The notes beneath the pieces were generated by a model. The model saw nothing but the letters and a program-made list of their open reading frames with translations. It was not told the origin of the DNA and made no database searches. Shown one piece after another: positions 1 through 11,399 of a DNA stretch of 64,000 nt. Both the position numbers and the translations under genes were made by a program. Numbering within the stretch: the first letter of the stretch is position 1; every line of letters begins with the position of its first letter. Source of the DNA: Dryomyza anilis (Eukaryota > Arthropoda > Insecta > Diptera > Dryomyzidae). The DNA is taken from contig OX638135.1 in assembly GCA_951804985.1 (NCBI GenBank), positions 34,443,116-34,507,115 of the forward strand, in the 5' to 3' direction.

Positions 1-30
1 CACTTTCACAACGACAACCCTCAAACAGAC

Positions 31-112
31 GCATGACAACAGACAGACGCATGACAACGGACATACGCATGACAACAGACAGTTGCATGACAACGGACAG
101 ACGCACGGCACC
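31..112. repeat. 18-bp tandem repeat
   Basis: About four and a half units of a 18-bp motif beginning GCATGACAACRGACAKAC run head to tail, with substitutions between units. Reading frames here are cysteine-rich artefacts of the repeat. Nothing indicates a promoter or gene. The array may extend beyond the left edge of the window. Confidence 0.85.
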
Positions 113-1430
113 ACACTACATGTATGTATCTAGTACAGCTCTCTAGTTGGCAACAACAACGAGTTCTCTTTGTGGTACAAAAAATTTCCCGCCAAAATTC
201 TATCAAAAGCTTGGATGCTGCTTTATTCGCATTTTTGTTGTTGTTGCACTTTCAAACGAATCAGCGGATTTGTGAAAAAAGAAAAACACAAAAAGCAATA
301 TATCAGCTAAATATATCACACTGTGAAAATGTTAATATATTATTTTTTATTACTTCATGATTTTACAATTAACAAAAAAACTATATGTAAAAGTAAAACT
401 AAAATAATAATGTGCGTAAGCACAGTGCATATGCACAATCGATGTACGAACTTGCGTAGCGAAGAAAAGAGAAAAAAACATTGTTTTGTCTATTTTATCT
501 TTTTGAAGCGACTTTTGAAGCACTTTTAAAGCTATTTACCGCTTCAAAAGTGCTTCACAGGCCTAATTTTTAAGATGCTTATATTCTTTAGAATTGACAA
601 AAACAAAAAAAAAAACACACATCTTCATTAATTTTCACGTTCATAAATATTTTGCACGCTTTCTATTGTTACTTGTTGTTCAATATTTAGTAATATCATT
701 TGTATATCATTATTACCTTAAAAACATAATTAATACATTAAAATAACTTGCTCTTGTTCTTTTTTTTTGCAAAATCTCGATCTTGTTCTCGTTTTTGTTC
801 TTGCAAAAAAAATGCAAGAACAAGATGCAAGAACAAGACATTTTTAATCATCACTAATGTAAACAAATATCTGCCTTATACTTGAAATTTTTAAACTTGT
901 CTAACTTGCACTTCATTTTTAGTATTTCCTTAAATAGTTACTGAGATGTTAATAATTTGAAACTTTTCTTACATTACATTGTTTTGTTTATGTCCGAAAT
1001 TGAGCTGTTTTGAAACATCAGTCAAAAATCCATTAGAAGACTTATAAATGGTATTCTATTGAATAGTCCTTTAAAAGAATTTAAAAAATATTCAAATGAA
1101 CTTTTCAAAACTTGTTCCACTTTACCTCAAGCTCCCCTAAATATTTTACTAATAAAATAAATAAAAAACCAATATTATTAAAATTATAATCATTTTTTAA
1201 CGTAAAAATTTTGCTTGGAGTTGCTGGTGATTTATTGTTAATTCGATTTATGAAACAAAAAACAAATTTTAGACCAAATACCGTTGTTTTGGAAATATCG
1301 TTTCTCAAAAAACAACATGTGAATTTATGTACAACCAAAAATGTTTATTTTGGGAACTCCAAATTTTAATTAATGAAATTTTACTTAAGATCTTCTATAT
1401 AAAATAAAATAAAATAAAATAAGTGTTCCT
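113..1430. other. AT-rich stretch without recognisable gene
   Basis: No reading frame resembles a known protein. Two small structures are visible. At 795-823 two 11-bp arms (TTGTTCTTGCA and its complement) flank a 7-bp A-rich loop, inside a longer run of GCAAGAACAAGA-like repeats. At about 505-560 an inverted pair built on AAGCACTTTTGAAGC occurs. Both resemble terminal pieces of small DNA transposons, but no complete element is delimited. Confidence 0.5.
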
Positions 1431-1592
1431 GGTTTTTTGTATACTTTTTTAAAAACCGTTTTAAACCGGTATAAAACCGAAACCGTTTATATCGGTTTTG
1501 GATATCGGTTTTTTTCTGATTTTCGTATAACGGTTTCGGTTTTAAAAATGAAACGGTTTTAAACGGATATCGGTTTCGGTTACGGTTTCAAT
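1431..1592. mobile_element. hAT-like terminus with degenerate AACCG subrepeats
   Basis: Many short variants of AAACCGGT, CGGTTTTAAAC and ATCGGTTTCGG are packed into 160 bp, ending CGGTTTCAATCCTTG directly against a TA microsatellite. Read on the minus strand the end is CAAGGATTGAAACCG. Ends of this kind, with CA plus a G-rich tip and dense short subterminal repeats, are seen in non-autonomous hAT elements. No opposite end or target duplication was found, so the assignment is tentative. Confidence 0.45.
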
Positions 1593-1595
1593 CCT

Positions 1596-1677
<82 letters not shown>
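1593..1677. repeat. (TA)n microsatellite
   Basis: About 85 bp of uninterrupted TA dinucleotides directly precede a truncated foldback-element copy. The same arrangement recurs before the second copy at 4278-4355, so the microsatellite is probably carried by or seeded from the element. Confidence 0.9.
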
Positions 1678-1680
<3 letters not shown>

Positions 1681-2222
1681 CATTATATGGGAATTGATCA
1701 TATACAATTTTGAAATTGTATTGAAATTATGTCTCTCAAACACATTAAACTAAAAAAGTGGGTAGGTCATCAGTGGGAAAATTTTATTAGTTTTTCAACA
1801 AACTATAAATAAAAAAATCGGATAAAAAATACAGAAGCAGTGATTATTTTAACAGGTATCCTTCGTTTTTTATTTTCATCAGTCACGCCTAGCCTGAAAC
1901 ACTTTAAACTCAAAAGTTCGATTCCCATCTCAAATTTATTTTTAATATGTTTTTGTTTAAATATGTTTATTTTAGGATGAATAAAAAAAATATAGACTTT
2001 TTAATATATTGCGATATTAATGCATTTTTTGATGCAGTTTTTACTAATTTTTTAGTAATTAATAATTAATTTTAATAATTTAAATTTATCTTATAATCTT
2101 TATCTAAATAAAAGCAAGGAATGTTAAAGACATATTCTAAAAAAAATTGAGATGGGCATCAACTTTTGAGATTTATTTTTTCGGGCCAGGCGTAACTGAT
2201 AAAAATAAAAAAAACGAATAGA
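1678..2222 (+). mobile_element. foldback/TIR element family B, copy 1 (right end truncated)
   Basis: This copy matches 4360-4490 plus 5229-5640 over its whole length with few differences. It starts AAGCATTATATGGGAATTG after a TA run and reaches the internal half of the right arm (ATCAACTTTTGAGATTTATT). It ends near 2222, where copy 2 continues into its right terminal inverted repeat. At 1806-1815 the sequence is uninterrupted, whereas copy 2 carries a 734-bp mini-me there, so this copy is the empty-site reference. It is non-coding. Confidence 0.8.
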
Positions 2223-2325
2223 AAATTTAAAAAAGCTTGGGATTTTTTCAGCGTTATCTATTCATTTATAAAATTCCTCGTCATTTAGATAAATAATTAA
2301 TTTTGTTCTCAACAATAAGCATTTC

Positions 2326-2514
2326 TTTTTAACAGGGGCTAGAACCGAAAGTCTATTCTCTGCGGTTCCAGTTCCGGTTCTATAAAAAAATAAAAAAATT
2401 CCGGTACCGTTTCCAGTTCTTAAATTATTTTTTATTTCGGTTTCAGTTCCGGTTCTGGTTCTATAAAAAATAATATAACGATTCCAGTTCCAGTTCCGGT
2501 TCCACAAACAAGCC
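2326..2514. mobile_element. hAT-like end with GGAACC subterminal repeats (family E)
   Basis: Starting at CAGGGGCTAGAACCG, the segment carries about a dozen copies of GGTTCC/AGTTCC-type hexamers separated by AT-rich spacers. The same hexamer clusters occur at 6130-6266 and 6926-6995 next to CAGGG tips. The tip plus hexamer array suggests a non-autonomous hAT element. The frame across this segment only reads as alternating N, W, T and G residues, so no protein is claimed. Confidence 0.5.
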
Positions 2515-2606
2515 AAAAAATGCAATAGAAATATAAATATTTTTTATTTTTACGTAAAAACAATGAAATTTATATACATATATCTATGTATATAAAAATT
2601 AATTGC

Positions 2607-3482
2607 CGTGCAGTAGTCTCGCAAAAACATGAGAATAGATCGACTAATTTGAATGATTTTTTTTTGTTTTATTCGTCTCAATACTGGGAATTCGGAAAAC
2701 TCCCAAGGAAAAAACGGGAAAATCGGAAAAATCGAATTTTGTGTTTTGTATGAGAATGTATTAAGTGCACCATCAATGGGAATTGTATTTTAATAATGAG
2801 GACTCGTTTATATAGCCACTATGAATAGATTGGACAAAGCGGAGTGGCACGTCCCATACAACTAAACTTTTTTAAATGCTATTTCTACTGACCTCCTAAG
2901 AGGAGATTTTAATAATGTGACGCGATATCTTTTTAGTTTGTAGCATTAAAACTATCTGGATATAAGAAACTGCATATTTCTGCAAAACTTGTTATATTCC
3001 AAAACTCCATCATATCTTTCTGATAAGCTACGTCTTAGCATTTCAAATAAAAGCCTCCATTAAATGTTGCCAAAATTTAACTATCTACAATCGCAAATAC
3101 TATTTTTCATTAACGCAATTCGACTCTGGAACACTTAGTATTTAGATTATAAACGGAACATGTAGATTTAGGTATTATATACTAATACATTTTTCAGAAC
3201 AATAATGTATTAAAATCTTAAATCTACTATTTATAAGTAACCACTCATCTAATTTATCTTTAAATATGTCAAATTATAAGTACAATTTTTACATTATTCT
3301 TAAATTTTAATTTTTTTTTTATTTTTTACTTTTTTATAAACTGACCTTTTGATTATCTACGTAATTTTAATATTGTTGAATTGTAAATTAATCACTTCTT
3401 ATTGTACTAATATATAAATCAAATCAAAAAAAAAATATACGAAAACTTCGCACCGGTGAAGCTGTGCACAAGTCCAGCTAAT
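2607..3482 (+). mobile_element. Helitron-like non-autonomous element (family C, copy 1)
   Basis: The part from about 2607 to 3180 is matched in reverse complement at about 7680-8230, proving a dispersed repeat. The right end near 3450-3481 reads CTTCGCACCGGTGAAG, a 16-bp near-palindrome, followed by a segment ending CAGCTAA. A short hairpin just inside a CTRR end is what Helitrons show, and no terminal inverted repeats are visible. No helicase is encoded. The 5' end is not defined precisely. Confidence 0.5.
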
Positions 3483-4273
3483 ATACATACAACGAAAAAA
3501 AAACTATATTAAAAGGAAGAAAAATGTCTTTAAAATAAATACATATGTATTTGATTTACGTCCTTACACAAATGTAATCGTTTTTACTTCATTGATGTAG
3601 TTATTTTGTATGCAATTGACTACATAATTTTAAGTTATTAGCTAAAAAGCCTCTTCCCAGATGGTGTGGTTTTAAAGATTTGAACATATCTGAAATGTTT
3701 AAAATAATATACCTTTATTGAATCATTAACTGCCCCAAAATGTGTATAGGGGTAGTGTAAGATGGACGGGGAATCATGTACAGGCGACACTTTAGAAATT
3801 AGACAAAACTTAGTGACCTTTAAAGAAGGAATTTAGGTGACACAATTTTTAGAATATTAGGAGACAGTTTCACACGGCAGCCATTAACCTCGAACGGGCG
3901 ACAATTTATTGTATTAACTCCCCTGATCATTTTTTTCCCGTTAACAACGATATTGGCAATAATATCGGTTTCAAACTCGGTTAAATAACATGTGACTACA
4001 ATTTTGAAATTTTTGTATATCAAAAAAATAGTTGTCAAAAAAAATATTGAACAAACGTTCATATCAAAGAGCGAAACGAACGAAACGTTTTAAATACGTT
4101 ACACAAATTTTATATGAAGGGGACTGAAAACGAGACGATAATAAAAAGATACATGATAAGGCTCTAAATAAACTTTTATAGAAAATAGAAAATAAATTGT
4201 GGCTGTATTCAAACATCGTGGGGGTCATTCCTACATGTATGTTTGAAACTAACAAAAAATATTCATATAAAAA

Positions 4274-4277
<4 letters not shown>
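3483..4277. other. AT-rich interval, no supported gene
   Basis: An 80-codon minus-strand frame at 3820-4062 is not low-complexity throughout and has a hydrophobic N-terminal third, but I recognise no domain and no exon signals around it. I treat the interval as unassigned. Confidence 0.4.
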
Positions 4278-4355
<78 letters not shown>

Positions 4356-4356
4356 A
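4278..4356. repeat. (TA)n microsatellite
   Basis: Nearly pure TA repeat with one ACATA interruption, directly before family B copy 2. It creates YIYI frames on both strands that are not genes. Confidence 0.9.
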
Positions 4357-5760
4357 GCATTATATGGGAATTGACCATATAGTACAATTTTGAAATTGTA
4401 TTGAAATTATGTCTCTCAAACACATTAAACTAAAAAAGTGGGTAGGTCATCAGTTGGAAAATTTTATTAGCTTTTCAACAAACTATAAATACAACCAGTT
4501 GGGAAGGTTAGATCACATGGGAAATTTTAAAGTAGGTGTAATTATGATAGTTAGGATTATCAAAATTATAGTCGGTCTAAGCCGACTATAAATACCCTAC
4601 ACATATGTGTGGTTACCATTCAAAGTGATATATAGGTCACCAGGGTATAAGAATCCTGAAAATAACTACAAACATTCAATCGCTGAAGAATTTCCATTCA
4701 TTTGATACCCATATTTACAAATGGGTAGGTGTACCGAATTTCGATTTTTTTTTTTGTGAACCACAAGTCTTTTCGCCGGAAAACATTATTATCATGTATT
4801 TGAGCATGATGTCAATATATATTTGACCAACAAAGTTTACCTAAGCACGTATACATAAAAATTGATCTTTATATGTACATTTTATATGTGGTATTTGAAC
4901 ATAAGTGGTCGGATCATAGGTCACCATGGACCGATCTCGCCAATTTTTTCGCACATACAGCGTAGGTATATTAGTAATCTAAGTTATAAGTTTCATTTAT
5001 CTAGCTCTTCAATTTTAAAAGTCTTAGGGATTTCAACAGACAGACAGACAGACGGACAGACAGACGGACAGACAGACAGACGGACAGACGGACATCGCTA
5101 AATCGACTCAGGAGGTCATGCTGATCAAGAATATATATACTTTTCCATACCGGAGATGCTTTCTTCTGGGTGTTACAAACGGCGTACCAAACTGAATATA
5201 CCCTTTCACTCTTAGTGTAGGGTATAAAAATCGGATAAAAAAATACGGAAGCAGTGATTATTTTAACAGGTATCCTTCGTTTTTTATTTTCATCAGTCAC
5301 GCCTAGCCTGAAACACTTTAAACTCAAAAGTTCGATACCCAACTCAAATTTATTTTAAATACGTTTTTTTTTAAATATATTAATTTTAGGATGAATAAAA
5401 AAAAATTGTAGACTTTTTAATATATTGCGATATTAATGCATTTTTTGATGCAGTTTTTACTAATTTTTTAGTAATTAATAATTAATTTTAATAATTTAAA
5501 TTTATCTTATAATCTTTATCTAAATAATAGCAAGGAATGTTAAAAACATATTCTAAAAAAATTGAGATGGGCATCAACTTTTGAGATTTATTTGTTTCGG
5601 GCCAGGCGTAACTGATAAAAATAAAAAAAAACGAAGGATGCATGTTTAAATAATCACTGCTCATTTATGGTTTGTTGAAAAGCTAATAAAATTTTCCAAA
5701 AGATGACATACCCACATTTTTAGTTTTTTGCGGTTGAGGGACGTTATTTCAATTCAATTT
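4357..5760 (+). mobile_element. foldback/TIR element family B, copy 2, split by a mini-me
   Basis: The left arm (about 4398-4490, continuing at 5229-5335) is repeated in reverse complement at about 5570-5755, giving inverted repeats of roughly 190-200 bp. Inner landmarks are ATCAACTTTTGAG against CTCAAAAGTTCGAT and the shared CGAAGGAT. The tips are close to TTGAAATTATGTCTCTCAA and its imperfect partner. The AT-rich centre is non-coding. A complete mini-me lies inside the left arm. Removing it restores an uninterrupted match to copy 1 at 1678-2222. Confidence 0.75.
4494..5228 (+). mobile_element. mini-me/DINE-like element, full length
   Basis: Runs from ACCAGTTGGGAAGG to GTGTAGGGTATAAAA. It contains a perfect 7-bp stem (TAGTCGG...CCGACTA), an ATACCCTACAC motif near the start whose complement GTGTAGGGTAT forms the right end, a GACA/GACG microsatellite at about 5036-5093, and a core ATCGCTAAATCGACTCAGG followed by AAGAATATATATAC. 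This organisation, a TA core beside a GTCY microsatellite, matches published dipteran mini-me elements, which are non-coding. It inserted into the left arm of a foldback element. Confidence 0.85.
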
Positions 5761-6129
5761 AGAAATAGTTGATTTAGATACGAAAACTCCTACTTTGAGG
5801 TCCCGACGTGTCCATTTCCCATATTCGGATTTCTCTGAAAATTATCCACATCGATTTTCTCATTCAATAGACCATTTCTAGGGGGTGACCTTCAAAATCA
5901 AACTCGATGATTTTTTTTTCAAACAAAGTCATTGTCAGTCTAATGTACATATAAAGAAAATTTGCAAAACTCAACATTTTTTAAAATGCCATTGTACACA
6001 TGCCATTGCACACATGTCATTGTACACATGTGTAACTTAATTAATATTTCTTTTTGTTTCCAAATTTATTGTCTAAATTGATTTAATAATTATTTTTTTG
6101 ATACATTAATTTCTTATCTAATTAATTTA

Positions 6130-6266
6130 GTAATGGTTCCAGTTCCGGTTTTGCTTTTCTGTTCCAGTTCCAGTTCCGGTTCGATAAAATGTAACTAACG
6201 GTTCCAGTTCCGGTTCTATAAAAATGAATCGGTTCCGGTCCGGTTCCAGTTCCCCCCGAACCCTGG
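6130..6266. mobile_element. hAT-like right end (family E)
   Basis: Multiple GGTTCCAGTTCC hexamer pairs lead to CCCCCCGAACCCTG, which in complement is a CAGGGTTCGGGG tip. The mirror-image end of the family, CAGGGCTCGGGTGGAACC, lies at 6926. The two ends face away from each other, so they belong to two copies or a rearranged one. No transposase belongs to this piece. Confidence 0.5.
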
Positions 6267-6925
6267 TTGTAACCGATACAAATAACGGTACGGTAACGGA
6301 TAACGGTATTGGGGTAGTTTCGTTACCGGTATTGTTTTCGGTAACGGTATTTGATTTGAAAAGGTAAGTTATTACCGGTTATTACCGGTATTTTACCTGT
6401 AAGAGCAACATTTTTTAGATATCATTTTAAAGCGCAAATTTTTGAACTTTGTTTTATTTATGGGTAACGGCGCAAAAAATAAACAATAACAGTTAATAAA
6501 TCTCTTTTTTGTATTATTTAAAAAGAGAAACGTTAAAAAAGATAAATAATTATTTACATTTAAAAACGTGGTTCGATTTTAAAAGCATTATGGAATTTAT
6601 CATGTTTGAATCAGTCGGATTGAATCTTATTAGTTTTTTTTTTATAAATTTTACTCCTGAGAAAAGTCTTTCCCCACTTAATTGATTGGCAAAAACTACT
6701 TTAGAAAGCTCGAACAAGAGTGGTTTTATTTGGTGACTGTCGTGCCCACCATTCCAGAATATCTCGTTTTTTATCCACTCGCTTTTCCTTGAGAAGCGAA
6801 TGCTGCTGTGCATGAATGGTGGTCACTTATTTTCGATCGGCCATTGAATCATTAAGATTGTCGTGTTCCAAGACGGATATATGACTCTAAATCATCCGGC
6901 CCATTGGACATGTTCTAATCAGGGC
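6267..6925 (-). mobile_element. hAT element fragment, family Q copy 1
   Basis: Begins GGTTGTAACCGATAC with repeated AACGGTA/TAACGG subterminal motifs, and has a second copy at 23,256-23,775 whose end reads CAGGGGTTGTAACCG. Both copies keep the 3' part of a minus-strand hAT transposase gene and stop at the same point near CCATTGGACATGTTC. The CAGGG tip, subterminal repeats and hAT C-terminal domain agree on the superfamily. Confidence 0.7.
6550..6813 (-). pseudogene. hAT transposase C-terminal (dimerisation) fragment
   Basis: The 87-codon frame contains KPLLFELSKVVFANQLSGER followed by LFSG and a lysine-rich stretch ending in a leucine/methionine helix. This is the pattern of the hAT family C-terminal dimerisation region, where a short helix precedes an ER-x-FS motif. 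Only the last part of a transposase normally 600 or more residues long remains, with no DDE catalytic region or BED finger. The fragment lies inside hAT family Q copy 1. No function is expected. Confidence 0.75.
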
Positions 6926-6995
6926 TCGGGTGGAACCGGAACTGGAACCGGAACCGTTTCATTTTTGTAGAACCGGAACTGGAACTGGAACCGTT
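6926..6995. mobile_element. hAT-like left end (family E)
   Basis: CAGGGCTCGGGTGGAACC followed by repeats of GGAACTGGAACC. It pairs in sequence, not orientation, with the end at 6266. The element is cut off by the family D repeat that begins near 7000. Confidence 0.5.
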
Positions 6996-6999
6996 TTTG

Positions 7000-7680
7000 A
7001 AATTTTGTACCAATACCAATATACCAATATTGACACAAGTCTGACTCAATATTGAGCCACATATAAAAATTGTCAAATTATCCAAACCGCATATGCTGAA
7101 AGAAATTCAAAATTCCGTCTCGACAACTTTTCGTCCCATGCCTAATAATGCATGTGTACCGACTTTAACTTGAGTTGATTAAAGTTTACTATGAAGACAT
7201 TTTTGTATTGTTTCCATGTTAAAGAATACTTATCTGATGAAAAAAAAATGTTTGTTGATGAATTTTTAAACGTCAAAAAATATATTCTTTGAAGTTGTCT
7301 GAACAATAAGTCTTCAAATTAACGTAAGTATTACTGTTAAATTGGTTGTTAACCTTTTACATATTTATTTACAGACTCAAGTGTAATGACATGAATAATG
7401 AATGAAATACTCATGACAAACTATGCCCTGAAACTATAGCCTGAATCTTCAGGCGTATCAGAAGGATTGTCGCAAGTCTGAGGCATAGGTCTTGTTTCAA
7501 GACTGGGGCACAAGCCTTGGTACAATCCTGAATAACAGTCTTGTAACATAGTTATCATTCCAGCCTTGACACAGTCTTGGCACAGGCCTAAACACAGTGT
7601 TGGCACACGACTGAGAATTAAGTCTGGCACAAAATTTGTCAACGAGTCTGTGACAGGCTTGTGCCGATCGTTAATTCCTA
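7000..7680 (+). mobile_element. family D DNA element, copy 1 (partial)
   Basis: Matches 30,800-31,110 plus 32,645-33,055 closely. It contains repeated motifs of the type TTGGCACA, AGCCTTG and TTGTAACATAGTTATCATTCC that are probably subterminal repeats. Position 7329-7345 is the uninterrupted equivalent of the hAT insertion site in copy 2. No protein is encoded; frames on the minus strand translate the subrepeats only. Confidence 0.7.
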
Positions 7681-8230
7681 CTTGTGTAATACCTAAATCT
7701 ACATGTTCTGTTTATATTTTAAATATTAAGTGGTAATGAATTCCAGAGTCGAATTGCGAATTGTAGATAGTTAAATTTTGGCAAAATATAATTGAGTCTT
7801 TTATTTGAAACGCAAAGACGTAGCTTAGCAGAAAGATATTAAGGAGTTTTGGAATAAACCAACTTTTGCAGAAATATGCAGTTTCTTATATCCAGATAGT
7901 TTGTAATGCAACGTCTCAAGGGAAAAACATATCGCGTAACATTATTAAAATCTCCTCTTAGGAGGTCAGGAGTAATAGTATTTAAAAAAGTTTGGTTGTA
8001 TGGGACGTGCCACTCCCATTTCGCAATCTATCCATAGTGGATATATCGAATCCTCATTATTAAAATACAATTCCCATTGGTGGTGCACTTAATGCATTCT
8101 CATATAAAACACAAATGTCGATTTTTCCGATTTTTCTGTGGGAGTTTTTTTGAATTCCCAGTATTGAGACGAATAAAACAAAAAGAATCATCCAAATCAG
8201 TCGATCCGTTCTCACGTATGCACCAGTTCA
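7681..8230 (-). mobile_element. Helitron-like family C, copy 2
   Basis: Reverse complement of about 2607-3180, with shared landmarks GTGGCACGTCCCATAC, CTCCTCTTAGGAGGTC and TTCTTATATCCAGATAG. Small indels separate the copies. The distal end with the CTRR terminus seen in copy 1 is absent here because family D sequence abuts it. Non-coding. Confidence 0.75.
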
Positions 8231-8479
8231 CATGGTAACCACACATTATCTCATGTTGTATCATAGGTATTTTCATAATTCTAACTAAGTTTATCAGCAA
8301 TTATTACAATTTCTTTATTTTAAAATTTTCCATCTGACCAAACTTTTATTATTGATTTTTGATTAATTTCAAATAATAAAAAAAATAATCTAAAAAATAG
8401 AACTAATAAAAAAATATTCGGATTAATTGTTTTGATTATTTTCAAACAATCAAAAAATAATCTAAAACATATAAATAAT

Positions 8480-8652
8480 CAAAACCAGTTGGGAATGTTA
8501 GGTCAGATGGGTAAGTTTGGTCACATGGGGCGGACTTTTAAAGTCTGTCGGGACCGACTATGGAATACCCTACACATTGGTGGGGATATTAATGTAGGAA
8601 ATTGTATTGTATACCTACCTTTTAAAGTTCTTATTTATGCTGAACATTCTTA
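8480..8652 (+). mobile_element. divergent mini-me 5' part
   Basis: CCAGTTGGGAATGTTAGGTC...GACCGACTATGGAATACCC follows the same order as the full mini-me copies but with many substitutions and an inserted stretch. It represents an older subfamily and is cut by the small MITE at 8653. Confidence 0.6.
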
Positions 8653-8834
8653 AGCTCGAATCACACGATTGAATAAACAGTCAACTTTTGAATCAATTTT
8701 CAAAGCAATTTAAATATCAATCGTGTGATTGCCTTATTTTCCATACAAAAATTGGGCAATCACACGATTGATGTTAAAATTATTTGAAAATTGATTCAAA
8801 AATTGACTGTTTATTCAATCGTGTGATTCGAGCT
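8653..8834. mobile_element. 182-bp palindromic MITE, 3-bp TTA target duplication
   Basis: The element starts AGCTCGAATCACACGATTG and ends with its exact complement. The arms run about 75-80 bp with few mismatches, around a ~25-bp centre. TTA lies immediately on both sides (8650-8652 and 8835-8837). A 3-bp TTA/TWA duplication is typical of PIF/Harbinger-type elements, so it is probably a non-autonomous member. It inserted into an older mini-me variant. Confidence 0.8.
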
Positions 8835-8837
8835 TTA

Positions 8838-9559
8838 CACTCAGAATATTATTTATATATCAGAAATTTACGATGTATATCCCAATTATTAAAAAAAATT
8901 GATATGAAAGTAAAAAAAATAATTAAAAAATGTTGAAAAATAAATGTGTGCGGATCACGCCTACTTTTAAAACATATTTGGAGATTTAAGGCTAATATTT
9001 AATAAATTTGTTTTATGAAAAGTTTACACTGATATCTAAATAAAATGTGCTTACATGAAAAAATATCATGATTAGTTTTGAAGATATAGACTGGAACATG
9101 ATTTTTTTTTTAATTTTTGAAGACTTTACTTTACATATTTATACATAGATTGTACAGCTTATCCTGAAATCAAACTATTGGTATGGGACTTTCATAAACA
9201 ATTAACACGTTAATCATAAACTGAAAATCGTTTTTAAATATCTCATTTGGTTTAGTAAATATAAAATTGTAAATTCGAAAATTTATTTTATTTTCAATTA
9301 TTTTATTTTTTTTGGAAAATAGGACTTTTACGCAAATCTCCGTAAGTATTTTTTTTCTTCAGTAACATGTACTTTTGTTATATTTTTTGATAGATAACAT
9401 TATTGAGAATCTTTTAAATGATAAAACTTATCCAAAATATATTTAACCAATCTGGCAACACTGGTCAAAGTTCAAGTTTTTAAAATGTATTTGACTTTGA
9501 CCCCCTGCAGAAAAGTTTTAAGCAGTTTTAGGGACGAGTTATTTCTACGTGTTATTTAT
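8838..9559. other. AT-rich interval, remnants of a mini-me variant
   Basis: The phrase GTGTGCGGATCACGCC near 8947 recurs as GTGAGCGGATCACGC near 58,858, which suggests both are internal parts of the same diverged mini-me subfamily. No gene or clear structure otherwise. Confidence 0.4.
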
Positions 9560-9924
9560 ACGATTTTTTCCAAAATTTTTACAAGGATCCTTTTTAAGGA
9601 CATCAATTTTGAAGTACTAGGATAATGACGGGCCACATGTTTAAGTTTGGAAGTAACAGCTTAATATCTCTAAAACGAGCCATCAATGGAGTTTCTAGCA
9701 TATCTACTTTAAGAGATATTGAAATATGAACAACCTTACAAAAGTGATTTTGGCCCATTTTTTGTAACTTTGAAGCACTGTATCTATAAGTAGAGGTCGA
9801 AAAAATAAAAAAAAGTTATCAATGTATATCTCAATAAGCTTTGTCAGCTGCCCAAATTTCATTGAATTTGAAAAGGTAAAATCTCAAAATTTACTTTTTT
9901 GGTCGATTTTTTGTGGAATGGCCC
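9560..9924 (-). mobile_element. long-TIR family F, single arm
   Basis: Matches the right arm of the complete element at 24,858-26,056, including TAAGGACATCAATTTTGAAG and the tip GTGGAATGGCCC. The other arm is missing. The tip abuts an ATATAT run. Confidence 0.7.
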
Positions 9925-10078
9925 ATATATATGAATGGGAGGTGTGCGTGTCCGTCAACCAATTTGTCTCATTTTCATTGACAAAACTAACTTTTGGCTA
10001 AAAGTATTGAAACGAAACATCAATACGGAGTGCAGGGGCGGATCCAGACGTCGTTCTTAGGGAGGAAGATTTTTTATA

Positions 10079-10247
<169 letters not shown>

Positions 10248-10339
10248 ATATAAATACTCAAATTTTTTTCTATTAAAATTGAGTTTTAAATCCTTTTTTT
10301 TATTTATTTTTTTAAATAATGTATTAACACCTAAACATT

Positions 10340-10858
10340 CTTAAATTGCATAGATATAACATGCTTGTTTACGGACAATACCATGAGAAGAATGTAATAA
10401 TTTTTCAAGTCTTGCGCATTTTACATGGGTACCCGAGTATATGTCTGTTAGTTCTGGCTGAGTCTTGGGAAAAGGTGCTTTAAACATGTATTGGTTTGTC
10501 AATTCTGGCTGAGTCTAGGTCGAGAACTACTTTACCAAGCCTCTATCCGTCAGTTCTGGTAGAGTCTTGGGCGAGAACTACCTTAACAGGGCTTGGTCTC
10601 CCAGAATTGGTCTGGCAGTGCTGGTTGAGTCTTCAGCCCGTCGTCAGGCCTGTCATTTCCTACATGGGATAATGAGAAATTGAAAAAGGCATATATCTCA
10701 AAAACTATAGCCAATTTGACAAAACTTTCGGAATTAGCTCTACAAATGCATGGACTTTTTACTGCACCGTAATGAGTGTAGAGCAGTGTTATTAATGTAG
10801 AACTACAATGGTAAAAAAATAAAAATTTAGGTGTTGACCACCAAAATCAGTTTTACCC

Positions 10859-10923
<65 letters not shown>

Positions 10924-11030
10924 ATTGGATTTTTCCATAATTAACGTATGGTTTACGTGCAAAATATTGAATTTCAACGAAATTATCCAATGAGTGCTAA
11001 GTTTCGAGTAACTCAAAAATTGTAGTGGAT
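10340..11030 (+). mobile_element. repeat family H, copy 1
   Basis: The outer parts (AACATGCTTGTTTACGGA... near 10,360 and CTATAGCCAATTTGACAAAA... near 10,698 onward) recur in reverse complement at 22,107-21,285. The central parts differ: this copy has several CTGGCTGAGTCTTGG-type subrepeats at about 10,450-10,650, related to 61,690-61,800. A TA microsatellite at 10,862-10,916 occurs exactly where copy 2 has only a short AT stretch. Non-coding. Confidence 0.65.
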
Positions 11031-11399
11031 TGCCTTAGTTGCACACATTTACCTTCAACAAACGAAGGTCAAGCAAAATAATGCGTTATTTCTTAAGTTT
11101 ATTATTAGATGTTGCTGATCCTTCATGGTTTCTGTTTGTGTCATTTTTAAATTCAAGCACTTTGCGCTCTATGTGTAGTACTATCTAATAAAATACCGAT
11201 TACAAATTTTAAATAATAAATTACAGATACTATGCAACTGTGTTCTTGATATATTTTGAAAGTAAACGTAGAGTTGTACTCAGAGAAGTATAAAATTTAC
11301 TACTTTTGTAATAATATTTCTTAAAATATATACATTTTTGACAAAATCATGGCGTCTTAGGAGGGGAGATCGCCCCCTTCACGCCCCTGTGGTTCCACC

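Noticed and set aside
2262..2525. 87-codon minus-strand frame
   Set aside because: Alternating N/W/T/G residues come from GGAACC subterminal repeats.
3820..4062. 80-codon minus-strand frame
   Set aside because: Some non-repetitive character, but no similarity I can name and no supporting signals.
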